The notes beneath the pieces are model-generated. The model saw only the letters and a list, made by a program, of their open reading frames with translations. It was not told where the DNA came from and ran no database searches. The position numbers were made by a program, and so were the translations under genes. This document shows positions 1-6,211 of a DNA stretch of 27,264 nucleotides, piece after piece (the first letter of the stretch is position 1; each line of letters begins with the position of its first letter). Origin of the DNA: CAZVEE01 sp964625525 (GTDB taxonomy: Bacteria > Pseudomonadota > Alphaproteobacteria > JAJFIK01); NCBI GenBank assembly GCA_964625525.1, contig CAZVEE010000046.1:1-27264 (forward strand), in the 5' to 3' direction.

Positions 1-1
1 T

Positions 2-1555
2 GGCGGCGGCGGCAAGGGCATGCGCATTGCCTGGTCTCAGGACGAGGTGAAGGAGGGCTTTGTGTCCTCCATGAACGAGGCGCGCTCCTCTTTCGGTGAC
101 GACCGGGTGTTCATCGAAAAATTCATCACCCAGCCGCGCCACATCGAGATTCAAGTGCTGGGCGATAAGCACGGCACGGTCATTCACCTGAATGAACGGG
201 AATGCTCGATTCAGCGCCGGAACCAAAAGGTGATCGAAGAAGCCCCGAGCCCGTTCCTCGATCCTGCCACCCGCGCCGCCATGGGCGCCCAGGCCGTGGC
301 GCTCGCCCAGGCCGTGAACTACGACAGCGCCGGCACCGTCGAATTCATCATGGGGGCGGACAAGGGCTTTTACTTCCTGGAGATGAACACCCGTCTTCAG
401 GTGGAGCACCCGGTCACCGAACTCATCACCGGTGTCGATCTGGTGGAGCAGATGATCCGCTCCGCCGCCGGCGAGCGTCTGGCGTTGCGCCAGCAGGATA
501 TCGGCATTCACGGCTGGGCCATGGAAAGCCGGATTTATGCGGAAGATCCGTATCGCAACTTTCTCCCCTCCATTGGCCGGCTGGTGCGCTATATGCCACC
601 CATGGAAGGCACTCATAACGGCCTGACCGTGCGCAATGACACCGGCGTGACCGAGGGCGATGAGATCTCGCTCTATTACGATCCCATGATCGCCAAGCTG
701 TGTACGCATGGGCCGGATCGTCTCTCCGCCATCGACCACATGGCGCAGGCGCTCGACGAATTCTACATCGACGGCATCGGCCATAATGTGCCGTTCCTGT
801 CGGCGGTCATGCAGCATCCGCGCTTCCGCGAAGGCAATCTGACCACTGGCTTTATCGCCGAAGAGTATCCCGACGGGTTCCATGGCGGCGCCTTGGATGA
901 CCGGTCTTTGCAGGCGTTCACGGCGGCCGCCGCGCTGATGAATGTGCGTTGGGTGAGCCGGGAACGTCAGATCTCTGGCCAAATACGCGCGGGCAACGCC
1001 TCGGGTGAAGGCGAATGGGTGGTCACTGTGGCCGGCCGGGCCATCCCGTGCGCGGTGGTGACCAGTGACGGCGGCGTGCGGGTACGGGTGCTCGACGGCG
1101 CTGATGAGCTTGCTCCGGGCACGGAAATGATGCTGATCAGCGATTGGCTGCCGGGCCGCGCGATTTTGCGCGGCACCCTGAGCGCCCGTGGTGGCGACTC
1201 TCGCCCCATCGCCATTCAGGTCCGCCCGCGGCTGGATCGCTGGGAACTGCGCCATGGCGGTGCGGTCGTGGAAGCCGTGATTGAAAGCCCACGTGCCGCC
1301 GCGCTGGCGACCTTGATGCCGGAGAAAGTGCCGGCCGACACATCCAAATATCTTCTGTGTCCCATGCCCGGTCTGGTGGTCTCCATCGAGGTGGAAGTGG
1401 GCCAGGACATCAAGGCGGGCGAGCCGCTGGCCGTTGTCGAGGCCATGAAGATGGAGAATGTTCTGCGTGCGGAGCGGGATGGCGTCATCGCCAAGATCGA
1501 GGCGAAAAAAGGGGATAGCCTCGCCGTGGATGAGGTCATCCTGGAATTTGAATAA
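2..1555 (+). CDS. pccA: Propionyl-CoA carboxylase, biotin-containing alpha subunit (5' truncated by window)
   Basis: This is the biotin carboxylase plus biotin-carrier chain that carboxylates biotin with ATP and bicarbonate, for conversion of propionyl-CoA to methylmalonyl-CoA in the cytoplasm. The reading frame is already open at base 2, inside the glycine-rich ATP-grasp loop (GGGGKGMR), so the N-terminus lies outside the window. In order one sees the rest of the ATP-grasp domain (FLEMNTRLQVEHPVTE), the biotin carboxylase C-terminal domain (ESRIYAEDPYRNFLPSIG), a PCC-type BT linker region, and a C-terminal biotinyl domain with EAMKMEN, its lysine codon at 1448-1450. The stretches YYDPMIAKLC and IGHNVPFLSAVM are typical of alphaproteobacterial PccA rather than methylcrotonyl-CoA carboxylase alpha; this is recognition from memory, not a search. 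It converges on lipB with a 26-bp gap and no clear terminator. Confidence 0.9.
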   Translation, partial: GGGGKGMRIAWSQDEVKEGFVSSMNEARSSFGDDRVFIEKFITQPRHIEIQVLGDKHGTVIHLNERECSIQRRNQKVIEEAPSPFLDPATRAAMGAQAVALAQAVNYDSAGTVEFIMGADKGFYFLEMNTRLQVEHPVTELITGVDLVEQMIRSAAGERLALRQQDIGIHGWAMESRIYAEDPYRNFLPSIGRLVRYMPPMEGTHNGLTVRNDTGVTEGDEISLYYDPMIAKLCTHGPDRLSAIDHMAQALDEFYIDGIGHNVPFLSAVMQHPRFREGNLTTGFIAEEYPDGFHGGALDDRSLQAFTAAAALMNVRWVSRERQISGQIRAGNASGEGEWVVTVAGRAIPCAVVTSDGGVRVRVLDGADELAPGTEMMLISDWLPGRAILRGTLSARGGDSRPIAIQVRPRLDRWELRHGGAVVEAVIESPRAAALATLMPEKVPADTSKYLLCPMPGLVVSIEVEVGQDIKAGEPLAVVEAMKMENVLRAERDGVIAKIEAKKGDSLAVDEVILEFE

Positions 1556-1581
1556 GGCCGGCGAGCCGCCCTTGATCAGCG

Positions 1582-2313
1582 TCAGGGCGCAGGGATTGGC
1601 TGGGGAACGGCCGGGACGGGCGCGTCCGTCACCGGCCCGAAACAGGCTTCGAAAGCCTCCCGGAGCGCCAGATCCACATCCACCATGGTGACCGGTAAGC
1701 CAAGGTCCACAAGGCTCGTCACGCCGTGGCCCGAGATGCCACACGGCACAATGCCCTCAAAATGGCCGAGATCGGGATCCACATTGAGGGAAATGCCGTG
1801 AAAGCTGACCCAGCGGCGCACACGGATCCCAATGGCTGCGATCTTGTCTTCACGCCCGCCGCCGCGCGCCACCCAGACGCCGACCCGGTCGCGGCGCCGC
1901 TCGCCTTTGACTTGGAAGCTGCGCAGGGCGCCGATCAGCCAGTCTTCGAGCCCGGTGACGAAGGCCCGCAGATCCGGCCCCCGGCGCTTGAGATCGAGCA
2001 TCACATAGGCCACGCGCTGGCCGGGGCCATGATAGGTGTACTGCCCGCCGCGCCCCGTCTTGTGGACGGGAAACCGCTGCGGCGCGAGCAGATCTTCAGG
2101 TCGGGCACTGGTGCCGGCGGTGTAGAGGGGCGGGTGCTCCAGCAGCCAGATCAGTTCCTCGGCCGTGCCATCGGCGATGGCTGCGGCACGGGCCTCCATA
2201 GCCGCAACAGCAGCGTCATAGGGCACCGGCGTATTGCTGATGGCCCAGCCAATAGGCGCAAGCAGGGACGTGTCACTCATAGCGGTCATATCGCAACCGG
2301 CCGCCCTGACCAC
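1582..2313 (-). CDS. lipB: Octanoyltransferase LipB
   Basis: LipB moves octanoyl groups from acyl carrier protein to lipoyl domains of 2-oxoacid dehydrogenases and the glycine cleavage H protein, the first step of lipoate synthesis. Family motifs are clear: GGQYTYHGPGQ (about residues 89-99), DKIAAIGI with the conserved lysine K157, SFHGISLNV (170-178) and the catalytic cysteine C191 in VPCGIS. The length of 243 aa is normal for the family. The longest frame starts at GTG 2313; ATG 2289 (after an AGGG) and ATG 2280 are also in frame and equally plausible, so the start is uncertain by about 11 codons. It is divergent from the siroheme synthase-like gene across an AT-rich gap. The C-terminal tail is Pro/Ala-rich and outside the conserved core. 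Confidence 0.93.
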   Translation of the reverse strand: MVRAAGCDMTAMSDTSLLAPIGWAISNTPVPYDAAVAAMEARAAAIADGTAEELIWLLEHPPLYTAGTSARPEDLLAPQRFPVHKTGRGGQYTYHGPGQRVAYVMLDLKRRGPDLRAFVTGLEDWLIGALRSFQVKGERRRDRVGVWVARGGGREDKIAAIGIRVRRWVSFHGISLNVDPDLGHFEGIVPCGISGHGVTSLVDLGLPVTMVDVDLALREAFEACFGPVTDAPVPAVPQPIPAP

Positions 2314-2448
2314 AAGCCTTAATTCAACAATCCTAATGTGTAATTAAAAGTATTTTCCATCTGCTAATTGATTTTTCTCGTGACCCGACCCAACTCGATG
2401 GACAATGATTGGTGCAAGATGCATCACGCCTCCGAAAGGACGCTGCCC
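2314..2448. promoter_or_regulatory. AT-rich divergent intergenic region, lipB / siroheme synthase-like gene
   Basis: These 135 bases separate two divergently transcribed genes and are far more AT-rich than the flanking coding DNA (for example the run around 2330-2375). They must carry promoters for both directions. I could not pick convincing -35/-10 pairs, and no riboswitch-like fold was recognised. A GAAAGGA ribosome binding site for the rightward gene lies at its right edge. Confidence 0.4.
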
Positions 2449-3009
2449 ATGTTTCCGCTGATGCTTGATGTGACTGACTGGCCTGTGGCCGTCGTGGGCA
2501 ACAGCGATGCGGCGGCCCGCAGGATCACGCTTCTGGATGCGGCGGGGGCAGCCCAGCTCACGGTCTATGCCGACGCGCCTGGCGACGCAGTCCGGGCCGC
2601 GGCTGGATCGCGGCTCATCGAGGCCTTGCCCAGTGACGCCCAGATCGCGGCGGTGCGGGTGCTGTTCACGGCCGATCTGGACGACGCCCTCGCCACGCGA
2701 ATCGCGCAGGTGGCTCGCCAGGCACGGGTGCTTCTCAACACCGAAGACGTGCGACCGCTCTGCGATTTCCATGTCCCGTCCATGGTGCGCCGGGGCGATC
2801 TGCTGTTCACGGTCTCGACCAATGGCAAATCGCCGGGGCTGGCGCGCCGGTTGCGGCGGGATCTCGAACTGCGGTTCGGCCCGGAATGGGCCGAGCGGTT
2901 AGACCATATTGCGGCGGCCCGGATGGCGTGGCGGCAGGAGGGTGTGCCTCTGCCCGAACTGATGCGCCGGACCGAGGCTCTTCTCGCCGAGAAAGGTTGG
3001 CTCCCATGA
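2449..3009 (+). CDS. Siroheme synthase N-terminal domain protein (precorrin-2 dehydrogenase / sirohydrochlorin ferrochelatase-like)
   Basis: The 186-aa protein resembles the N-terminal (Met8-like) half of CysG, which oxidises precorrin-2 with NAD and inserts iron to give siroheme, the cofactor of sulfite and nitrite reductases. Recognisable parts are the start MFPLMLDVTDWPVAVVGNSD, NTEDVRPLCDFHVPSM and the downstream STNGKSPGLARRLR motif. There is no uroporphyrinogen methyltransferase domain. The nucleotide-binding glycine loop, normally VVGGGxVA, reads VVGNSDAA and so lacks two of the usual glycines. The start was chosen at ATG 2449 because GAAAGGA sits about 8 bp upstream; in-frame upstream ATGs at 2368 and 2419 lack this. 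The stop overlaps the cysH start by 4 bp (ATGA), implying translational coupling in a sulfate-assimilation unit. Activity of the altered loop is not established. Confidence 0.82.
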   Translation: MFPLMLDVTDWPVAVVGNSDAAARRITLLDAAGAAQLTVYADAPGDAVRAAAGSRLIEALPSDAQIAAVRVLFTADLDDALATRIAQVARQARVLLNTEDVRPLCDFHVPSMVRRGDLLFTVSTNGKSPGLARRLRRDLELRFGPEWAERLDHIAAARMAWRQEGVPLPELMRRTEALLAEKGWLP

Positions 3010-3818
3010 GTGTCACCACCATCCCTCTCAAGAATGGCCGGGTGGAGGGCAAGAAAACCACGGCCCAACCCCCACGCATTATGGACAGTGCGCCAGAGCC
3101 CGTCAGTCCCGAGCAGCAAGAGCGGCTGGATAATCTGCTGCGCCGTTTCGGTGATCTGCGCGATGAAGATCTGTTGCGCGTGATGATCGAGACGGAGTTC
3201 CGCGGCAAGATCGCCGCTGTGTCGTCTTTCGGCGCCGAATCCGCTGTGCTGCTGCACATGGTGGCGCAGGTGGACCCCACAGTGCCGGTTTTGTTCCTCA
3301 ATACGGGCAAGCTCTTTGGCGAGACTCTGCGGTATCGGGATCGGCTGCAGGATGTGCTCGGCCTCACGGATCTGCGGTCATTGCACCCTCATCCCCGGGA
3401 TGAGCGGGAGCGGGACCCGCATGGCGGATTGTGGAATACGGACCCGGATGCGTGTTGCTATCTGCGCAAGGTCCAGCCGCTGGAGCGCGGGCTGCATGGG
3501 TTTGAAGCTCAGATCACCGGGCGCAAGCGCTTCCAAACGGCGGCGCGGGCGGTCATGCCGGTGATTGAAGTGGCGCAGGGGCGCTTCAAGATCAATCCGC
3601 TGGCCGATTGGGACCTGGATCGCCTCAACACCTATATGGACGAGCACAAACTACCGCGCCATCCGCTCGTTAAGGACGGCTATCTGTCCATCGGCTGCAT
3701 GCCTTGCACGGACCGGGTCAAGGACGGCGAGGATTACCGTTCGGGCCGGTGGTCAGGCCTCGAGAAGGATGAGTGCGGCATCCACGGGCCCGCTCTGACC
3801 GACGGGGATGGCATCTGA
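3006..3818 (+). CDS. cysH: Assimilatory adenylyl-sulfate (APS) reductase, CysH family
   Basis: This is a phosphoadenylyl/adenylyl-sulfate reductase that reduces activated sulfate to sulfite with thioredoxin-type electrons. The PP-loop-like SSFGAES is at residues 73-79. The paired cysteines C150-C151 and the CMPC motif (C231, C234) form the CC...CxxC signature of [4Fe-4S]-containing APS reductases, which PAPS-type enzymes lack. The catalytic C-terminal ECGIH has C257. The 270-aa length fits, with an N-terminal extension of about 30 low-complexity residues. The start ATG 3006 overlaps the preceding stop; a longer frame to 2886 exists but would lie inside the upstream gene. Sulfite reductase (cysI), often placed between these two genes in alphaproteobacteria, is absent here. 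Confidence 0.92.
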   Translation: MSVTTIPLKNGRVEGKKTTAQPPRIMDSAPEPVSPEQQERLDNLLRRFGDLRDEDLLRVMIETEFRGKIAAVSSFGAESAVLLHMVAQVDPTVPVLFLNTGKLFGETLRYRDRLQDVLGLTDLRSLHPHPRDERERDPHGGLWNTDPDACCYLRKVQPLERGLHGFEAQITGRKRFQTAARAVMPVIEVAQGRFKINPLADWDLDRLNTYMDEHKLPRHPLVKDGYLSIGCMPCTDRVKDGEDYRSGRWSGLEKDECGIHGPALTDGDGI

Positions 3819-3838
3819 GAGCCGGCCTGTGCGCAGAC

Positions 3839-4252
3839 TCAGTGCGTGATGTCGATTTTCATGGAGAAGCGGGTGCTGCGGACCAACAGGTCGGGCACCA
3901 CTTCCGGTGTGACAACCACGTAATAGGTGTCCATGTCCTCGGCCTCAAACCGCCCGCTGACGAAAGACTCCGTGATACCCTGGGCACTCATGGCCGTGTA
4001 ATAGGTGAAGTCCCGCCCGGTCTCGAGGGCGCGGAAATTCTCTTTGTCGACGAAGTAAACATCATACGCACTGCCGCTCACATGGCGGGTTTCAAAGCGC
4101 AGTGAGTCGCCTGGCTCCAGATCCGAAAAATAGTAGATCAGCTCCAACTCCTGGACCTCGGCCACTTCGTCCACCAAAGGCACGGTGACCCGGCAGGCGC
4201 CAAGCGGCACCATGAGCAACAGCAGCAGGACCAAACGGGTGAGCGGGCGCAT
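3839..4252 (-). CDS. Small putative lipoprotein of unknown function
   Basis: The 137-aa product begins with a short basic region and a hydrophobic stretch ending in a lipobox, LGAC, with the acylated cysteine at residue 20, so it is predicted to be exported and lipid-anchored. The mature part is acidic and rich in alternating beta-type residues (ELELIYYFSD, TYYVVVTPEVV), suggesting a small beta-domain. I do not recognise a family. The start ATG 4252 was preferred over 4291 because GGAGAAG lies just upstream and the signal sequence begins there. It converges on cysH with a 20-bp gap and may be co-transcribed with the doubtful ORF immediately upstream. Confidence 0.75.
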   Translation of the reverse strand: MRPLTRLVLLLLLMVPLGACRVTVPLVDEVAEVQELELIYYFSDLEPGDSLRFETRHVSGSAYDVYFVDKENFRALETGRDFTYYTAMSAQGITESFVSGRFEAEDMDTYYVVVTPEVVPDLLVRSTRFSMKIDITH

Positions 4253-4287
4253 GGAACTTCTCCGGCGCTGCGGCAGGGACAGGGCGA

Positions 4288-4641
4288 TCACGGTGTTTGC
4301 CCGGCGGCATCATGGGCGCGGGGCGGCCGGTGGCGGGAGGTGGGCCGTGGCTGCACACGGGTCACGCCCGAGCCCGCATGGTGCGGTGGCCGGGGCGACT
4401 GCAGAAGCTGGTTGAAAGGACTGGTAGGTGCGGGCGGGCGCGCCATGCGCGCGTCGGTGGTCGGCTCTGCGCTGGCACCACTCGCATAGGCGTCCACATG
4501 CGCTTGCAGGGACGTCACGGCCGTCTCATGCGAGGCAGGAGGCTCAATCCCACCCATGACCAGAGACGAGATCTGGACGCAGACCCACATCAAAACACTT
4601 AGGGCGCTTGGCACGGCGCTTCCCCACAATTTCTCCCCCAA
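4288..4641 (-). CDS. Doubtful small ORF, possible exported Pro-rich protein
   Basis: A 117-codon frame starting at TTG 4641, with an alternative ATG at 4590, ends 35 bases before the lipoprotein gene on the same strand. Its first 32 residues are hydrophobic (SVLMWVCVQISSLVMGG) and could be a signal or membrane segment. The remainder is Ala/Pro/Arg-rich with little recognisable structure. Third codon positions are mostly G or C, as in real genes here, but no clear ribosome binding site precedes TTG. It could be a real small protein or chance open frame in GC-rich DNA. No function can be proposed. Confidence 0.35.
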   Translation of the reverse strand: MGEKLWGSAVPSALSVLMWVCVQISSLVMGGIEPPASHETAVTSLQAHVDAYASGASAEPTTDARMARPPAPTSPFNQLLQSPRPPHHAGSGVTRVQPRPTSRHRPPRAHDAAGQTP

Positions 4642-4797
4642 AGAGCCGCCATTGTGAGTAGATTTGGCCGTAAGCGCAATTGTCGCGACCTCGCCGGGCC
4701 GCTTACGCGGGGGATAATGACGCCCACGTGACGATGGCGCGGATAAGGCTTCACAAGGGCAGCGCTATTTGCTAGATCCCTTGCCTCTCTACCACGT
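4642..4797. promoter_or_regulatory. Intergenic region with candidate tRNA promoter
   Basis: Upstream of the tRNA gene, TTCACA (4750-4755) and TAGATC (4773-4778) are separated by 17 bases and would place a start site near 4785, just ahead of the tRNA 5' end. The -35 match is good and the -10 match weak. An 8-bp inverted repeat, CGTAAGCG (4669-4676) with CGCTTACG (4700-4707), lies further upstream and has no assigned role. Confidence 0.35.
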
Positions 4798-4884
4798 GCG
4801 GTCGTGGCGGAATTGGTAGACGCGCAGCGTTGAGGTCGCTGTCCGGTAACACGGGTGGAAGTTCGAGTCTTCTCGACCGCACCA
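4798..4884 (+). tRNA. trnL: tRNA-Leu (anticodon GAG)
   Basis: The 87-nt gene folds as a class II tRNA. The acceptor stem is GCGGTCG (4798-4804) with CGACCGC (4874-4880), followed by discriminator A and an encoded CCA at 4882-4884. The D-arm begins GGCGGAATTGGTAGACGC, the anticodon stem is CAGCG/CGCTG around the loop TTGAGGT, there is a long variable arm, and the T-loop is TTCGAGT. The anticodon GAG reads CTC and, by wobble, CTT. These are exactly the Leu codons that dominate the leader peptide about 1.1 kb downstream. Confidence 0.97.
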
Positions 4885-4996
4885 TTTCATGCTTTCCCAT
4901 GTCAAAATCTTCTAACACCTTGAAGAGTAACGTGGTTTTTGGCGGTCTACAGCCCTCGTTCCAGGCGCAGACCAACAGGCCTTCAGACTGGCAGCC

Positions 4997-5593
4997 ATGA
5001 ATATTAGAGATGCTGACATTATTGACGTCGAACAAATGAGTGCAATCACCAAGGAGTTGACAGCGGCAGGAAAGCGTAAGAGCCCGGATGACGAGGACTT
5101 TGTGCGCACTCACGACATCGACGACCCCAACAAGGGTCGTTGCTCAGTCGCTGAGGAAGATGGTGTCGTGCTCGGCTTTCAGTCTTTGACGCGGGCGAGG
5201 GTTGGCAACCCCTACGGTGTCGAACCAGGCTGGGGTATCATCGGAACGCACATTCGACCTTCCGCCGCCCGCCGAGGTGTGGGACGCGCACTTTTCGAAG
5301 TGAGTCGCAGGTCAGCCAGAGCCGCATCTATTGCGCATATTGATGCGAACATCGCCGCAGACAACGTTGAAGCACTGGCCTATTACGAGGCGATGGGTTT
5401 TCAGACATATCGAACGTCAGAAGGTCTGAGTGGGGACAATAACTCAGGTCGGGTGAGAATGACGGATCGTATTTTAAAGGAGTTATCGCACAATTTTTAT
5501 GATGATTTGGCACTCATACGTAGACAAGGTGGCCTTAATGCCATCGACATCAAACCAAAAAGCCGGGTTGGTCATCTCCATCAAGGATCTTGA
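4997..5593 (+). CDS. GNAT family N-acetyltransferase
   Basis: The 198-aa product has the acetyl-CoA-binding core of GNAT enzymes. It starts MNIRDADIIDVEQMSAITKE, has a mid-sheet VLGFQSLTRARV, the P-loop-like motif A (IRPSAARRGVGRALFE, about residues 91-106) and motif B with NVEALAYYEAMGFQTYRT. The acceptor substrate cannot be told from the sequence. A tail of about 35 residues beyond the expected end of the domain looks unconserved and may reflect an old frameshift or read-on. The gene is more AT-rich than its neighbours and lies just 3' of a tRNA gene, which is compatible with lateral acquisition, but no integrase or repeated tRNA end was found. No strong ribosome binding site precedes ATG 4997. 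Confidence 0.8.
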   Translation: MNIRDADIIDVEQMSAITKELTAAGKRKSPDDEDFVRTHDIDDPNKGRCSVAEEDGVVLGFQSLTRARVGNPYGVEPGWGIIGTHIRPSAARRGVGRALFEVSRRSARAASIAHIDANIAADNVEALAYYEAMGFQTYRTSEGLSGDNNSGRVRMTDRILKELSHNFYDDLALIRRQGGLNAIDIKPKSRVGHLHQGS

Positions 5594-5614
5594 CCCCTCC
5601 GTATCCGGACTGAG

Positions 5615-5656
5615 CCATGCGGGGCTCGCCACGGGTCATGCGGGTCTCTTCACGGG
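5615..5656. repeat. 21-bp tandem duplication
   Basis: Two adjacent 21-bp units, 5615-5635 and 5636-5656, share the pattern CATGCGGG-CTC--CACGGG with four mismatches. A third partial unit begins at 5657 (CCATGGGG). The function is unknown; the repeat lies in non-coding DNA after the GNAT gene. Confidence 0.6.
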
Positions 5657-5860
5657 CCATGGGGTGGTCGTCATGAGGGCCGCTCGTATGGGGGGCCTTA
5701 GGACCGTCTTAAGGGCAACACGTTTTCCATCTCGTGTCGGCGTTTGGCGGTTCTTGACCGATTGTCTTGTTGCCGTTCGTCGCAAAGACCGAAAGTTTCT
5801 CGCGGGCGCAGCATATTGATCTTTACTTGCCGCGAGGGCACTGGTAAGCAAGCAATGAAC

Positions 5861-5880
5861 GCGCGGGGACACACCCGCGC
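5861..5880 (+). terminator. Possible intrinsic terminator or hairpin upstream of the ilv leader
   Basis: GCGCGGG (5861-5867) pairs perfectly with CCCGCGC (5874-5880) around the loop GACACA, and AATTTTAT follows. The short T-tract makes it a modest terminator. It could insulate the ilv-leu operon from upstream transcription, or be part of its 5' UTR if the promoter is further upstream. Confidence 0.35.
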
Positions 5881-5940
5881 AATTTTATGCGCCAATGGCT
5901 GTTCTGAAGGACAGCCTCAGATCCGAGGCTCTGGCACGTT

Positions 5941-6105
5941 ATGTCCATGCGGCATGCCATGACTGTCACCACTGCGGACCGCCTGCCGGCGGCGATCGCC
6001 CGTGACCTGTCTGCGTCGGACGCCCGCATCGCCGCGCTCGGCCTTCTCATTATTAGCCTCCTCGTACTCGTACTCCTTCTTGGGGTAGGGGTGGCTTTGC
6101 CGTGA
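5941..6105 (+). CDS. ilvL: Leader peptide of the ilv-leu operon (attenuation control)
   Basis: A short ORF with in-frame ATGs at 5941, 5947 and 5959 ends at TGA 6103-6105, giving 48 to 54 residues. Its C-terminal part, codons 6037-6099, reads LGLLIISLLVLVLLLGVGV followed by AL: 16 of 21 residues are Leu, Val or Ile. Nine of the ten Leu codons here are CTC or CTT and three of the four Val codons are GTA, unlike the CTG/GTG-dominated genes downstream. An intrinsic terminator follows 31 nt after the stop, then ilvD. By analogy with E. coli ilvL and leuL, ribosome stalling at uncharged Leu/Val/Ile tRNAs would prevent terminator formation. GAGG at 5925-5928 favours ATG 5941 but with long spacing, so the start is unsure. 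The alternative is a small hydrophobic membrane protein. Confidence 0.85.
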   Translation: MSMRHAMTVTTADRLPAAIARDLSASDARIAALGLLIISLLVLVLLLGVGVALP

Positions 6106-6144
6106 CCTGATCTGACAGGATCTGCGCATTGACCACCCCGCCCC
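6082..6144 (+). promoter_or_regulatory. Predicted antiterminator of the ilv-leu attenuator
   Basis: The G-rich end of the leader ORF can pair with the 5' arm of the terminator. GGGGTGG (6088-6094) pairs with CCACCCC (6133-6139), and GGGG (6082-6085) with CCCC (6141-6144), with only a TA/G internal loop. This pairing would destroy the terminator stem beginning at 6137. A ribosome stalled in the Leu/Val block upstream leaves 6082-6094 free; one that reaches the stop at 6103 covers at least part of it. Confidence 0.75.
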
Positions 6145-6167
6145 GGACCCCGGAGGCGGGTTTTTTT
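6137..6167 (+). terminator. Intrinsic terminator (attenuator) before ilvD
   Basis: CCCGCC-CCGG (6137-6146), loop ACC, CCGG-A-GGCGGG (6150-6160, one bulged A), followed by seven T residues (6161-6167). It is the strongest terminator in the window and ends 44 bases before the ilvD start, so it is a conditional attenuator rather than the end of an upstream gene. Confidence 0.9.
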
Positions 6168-6211
6168 GTGCCTGGAAACACTGAACCGACAGCAACGAAC
6201 CGAAAAGAACC

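Larger units (their letters stand above)
5594..5940. other. Intergenic stretch without a convincing gene, upstream of the ilv leader
   Basis: About 350 bases between the GNAT gene and the leader ORF. It holds a 21-bp tandem duplication, a GC-rich hairpin at 5861-5880 and a small inverted repeat at 5913-5930 that includes the GAGG upstream of the leader start. The promoter of the large ilv-leu operon must lie here or just upstream, but I could not single out a credible -35/-10 pair. An open frame over 5540-5819 is discussed under rejected items. Confidence 0.5.

Noticed and set aside
1726..2322. 198-codon open frame on the plus strand
   Set aside because: It is antisense to lipB, which has all its catalytic motifs.
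5754..5782. TTGACC as -35 box of the ilv-leu promoter
   Set aside because: No acceptable -10 box occurs at 16-18 bases spacing, so I did not annotate a promoter.
5540..5819. Possible small protein with a repeated HAGL-TG heptad after the GNAT gene
   Set aside because: The repeat comes from the 21-bp DNA duplication, the frame overlaps the GNAT 3' end, no ribosome binding site is evident and the rest looks like random Arg/Val-rich translation. A real gene cannot be fully excluded.
4798..5860. Integrated element bounded by the tRNA 3' end
   Set aside because: I looked for a second copy of the tRNA 3' sequence and for an integrase and found neither.
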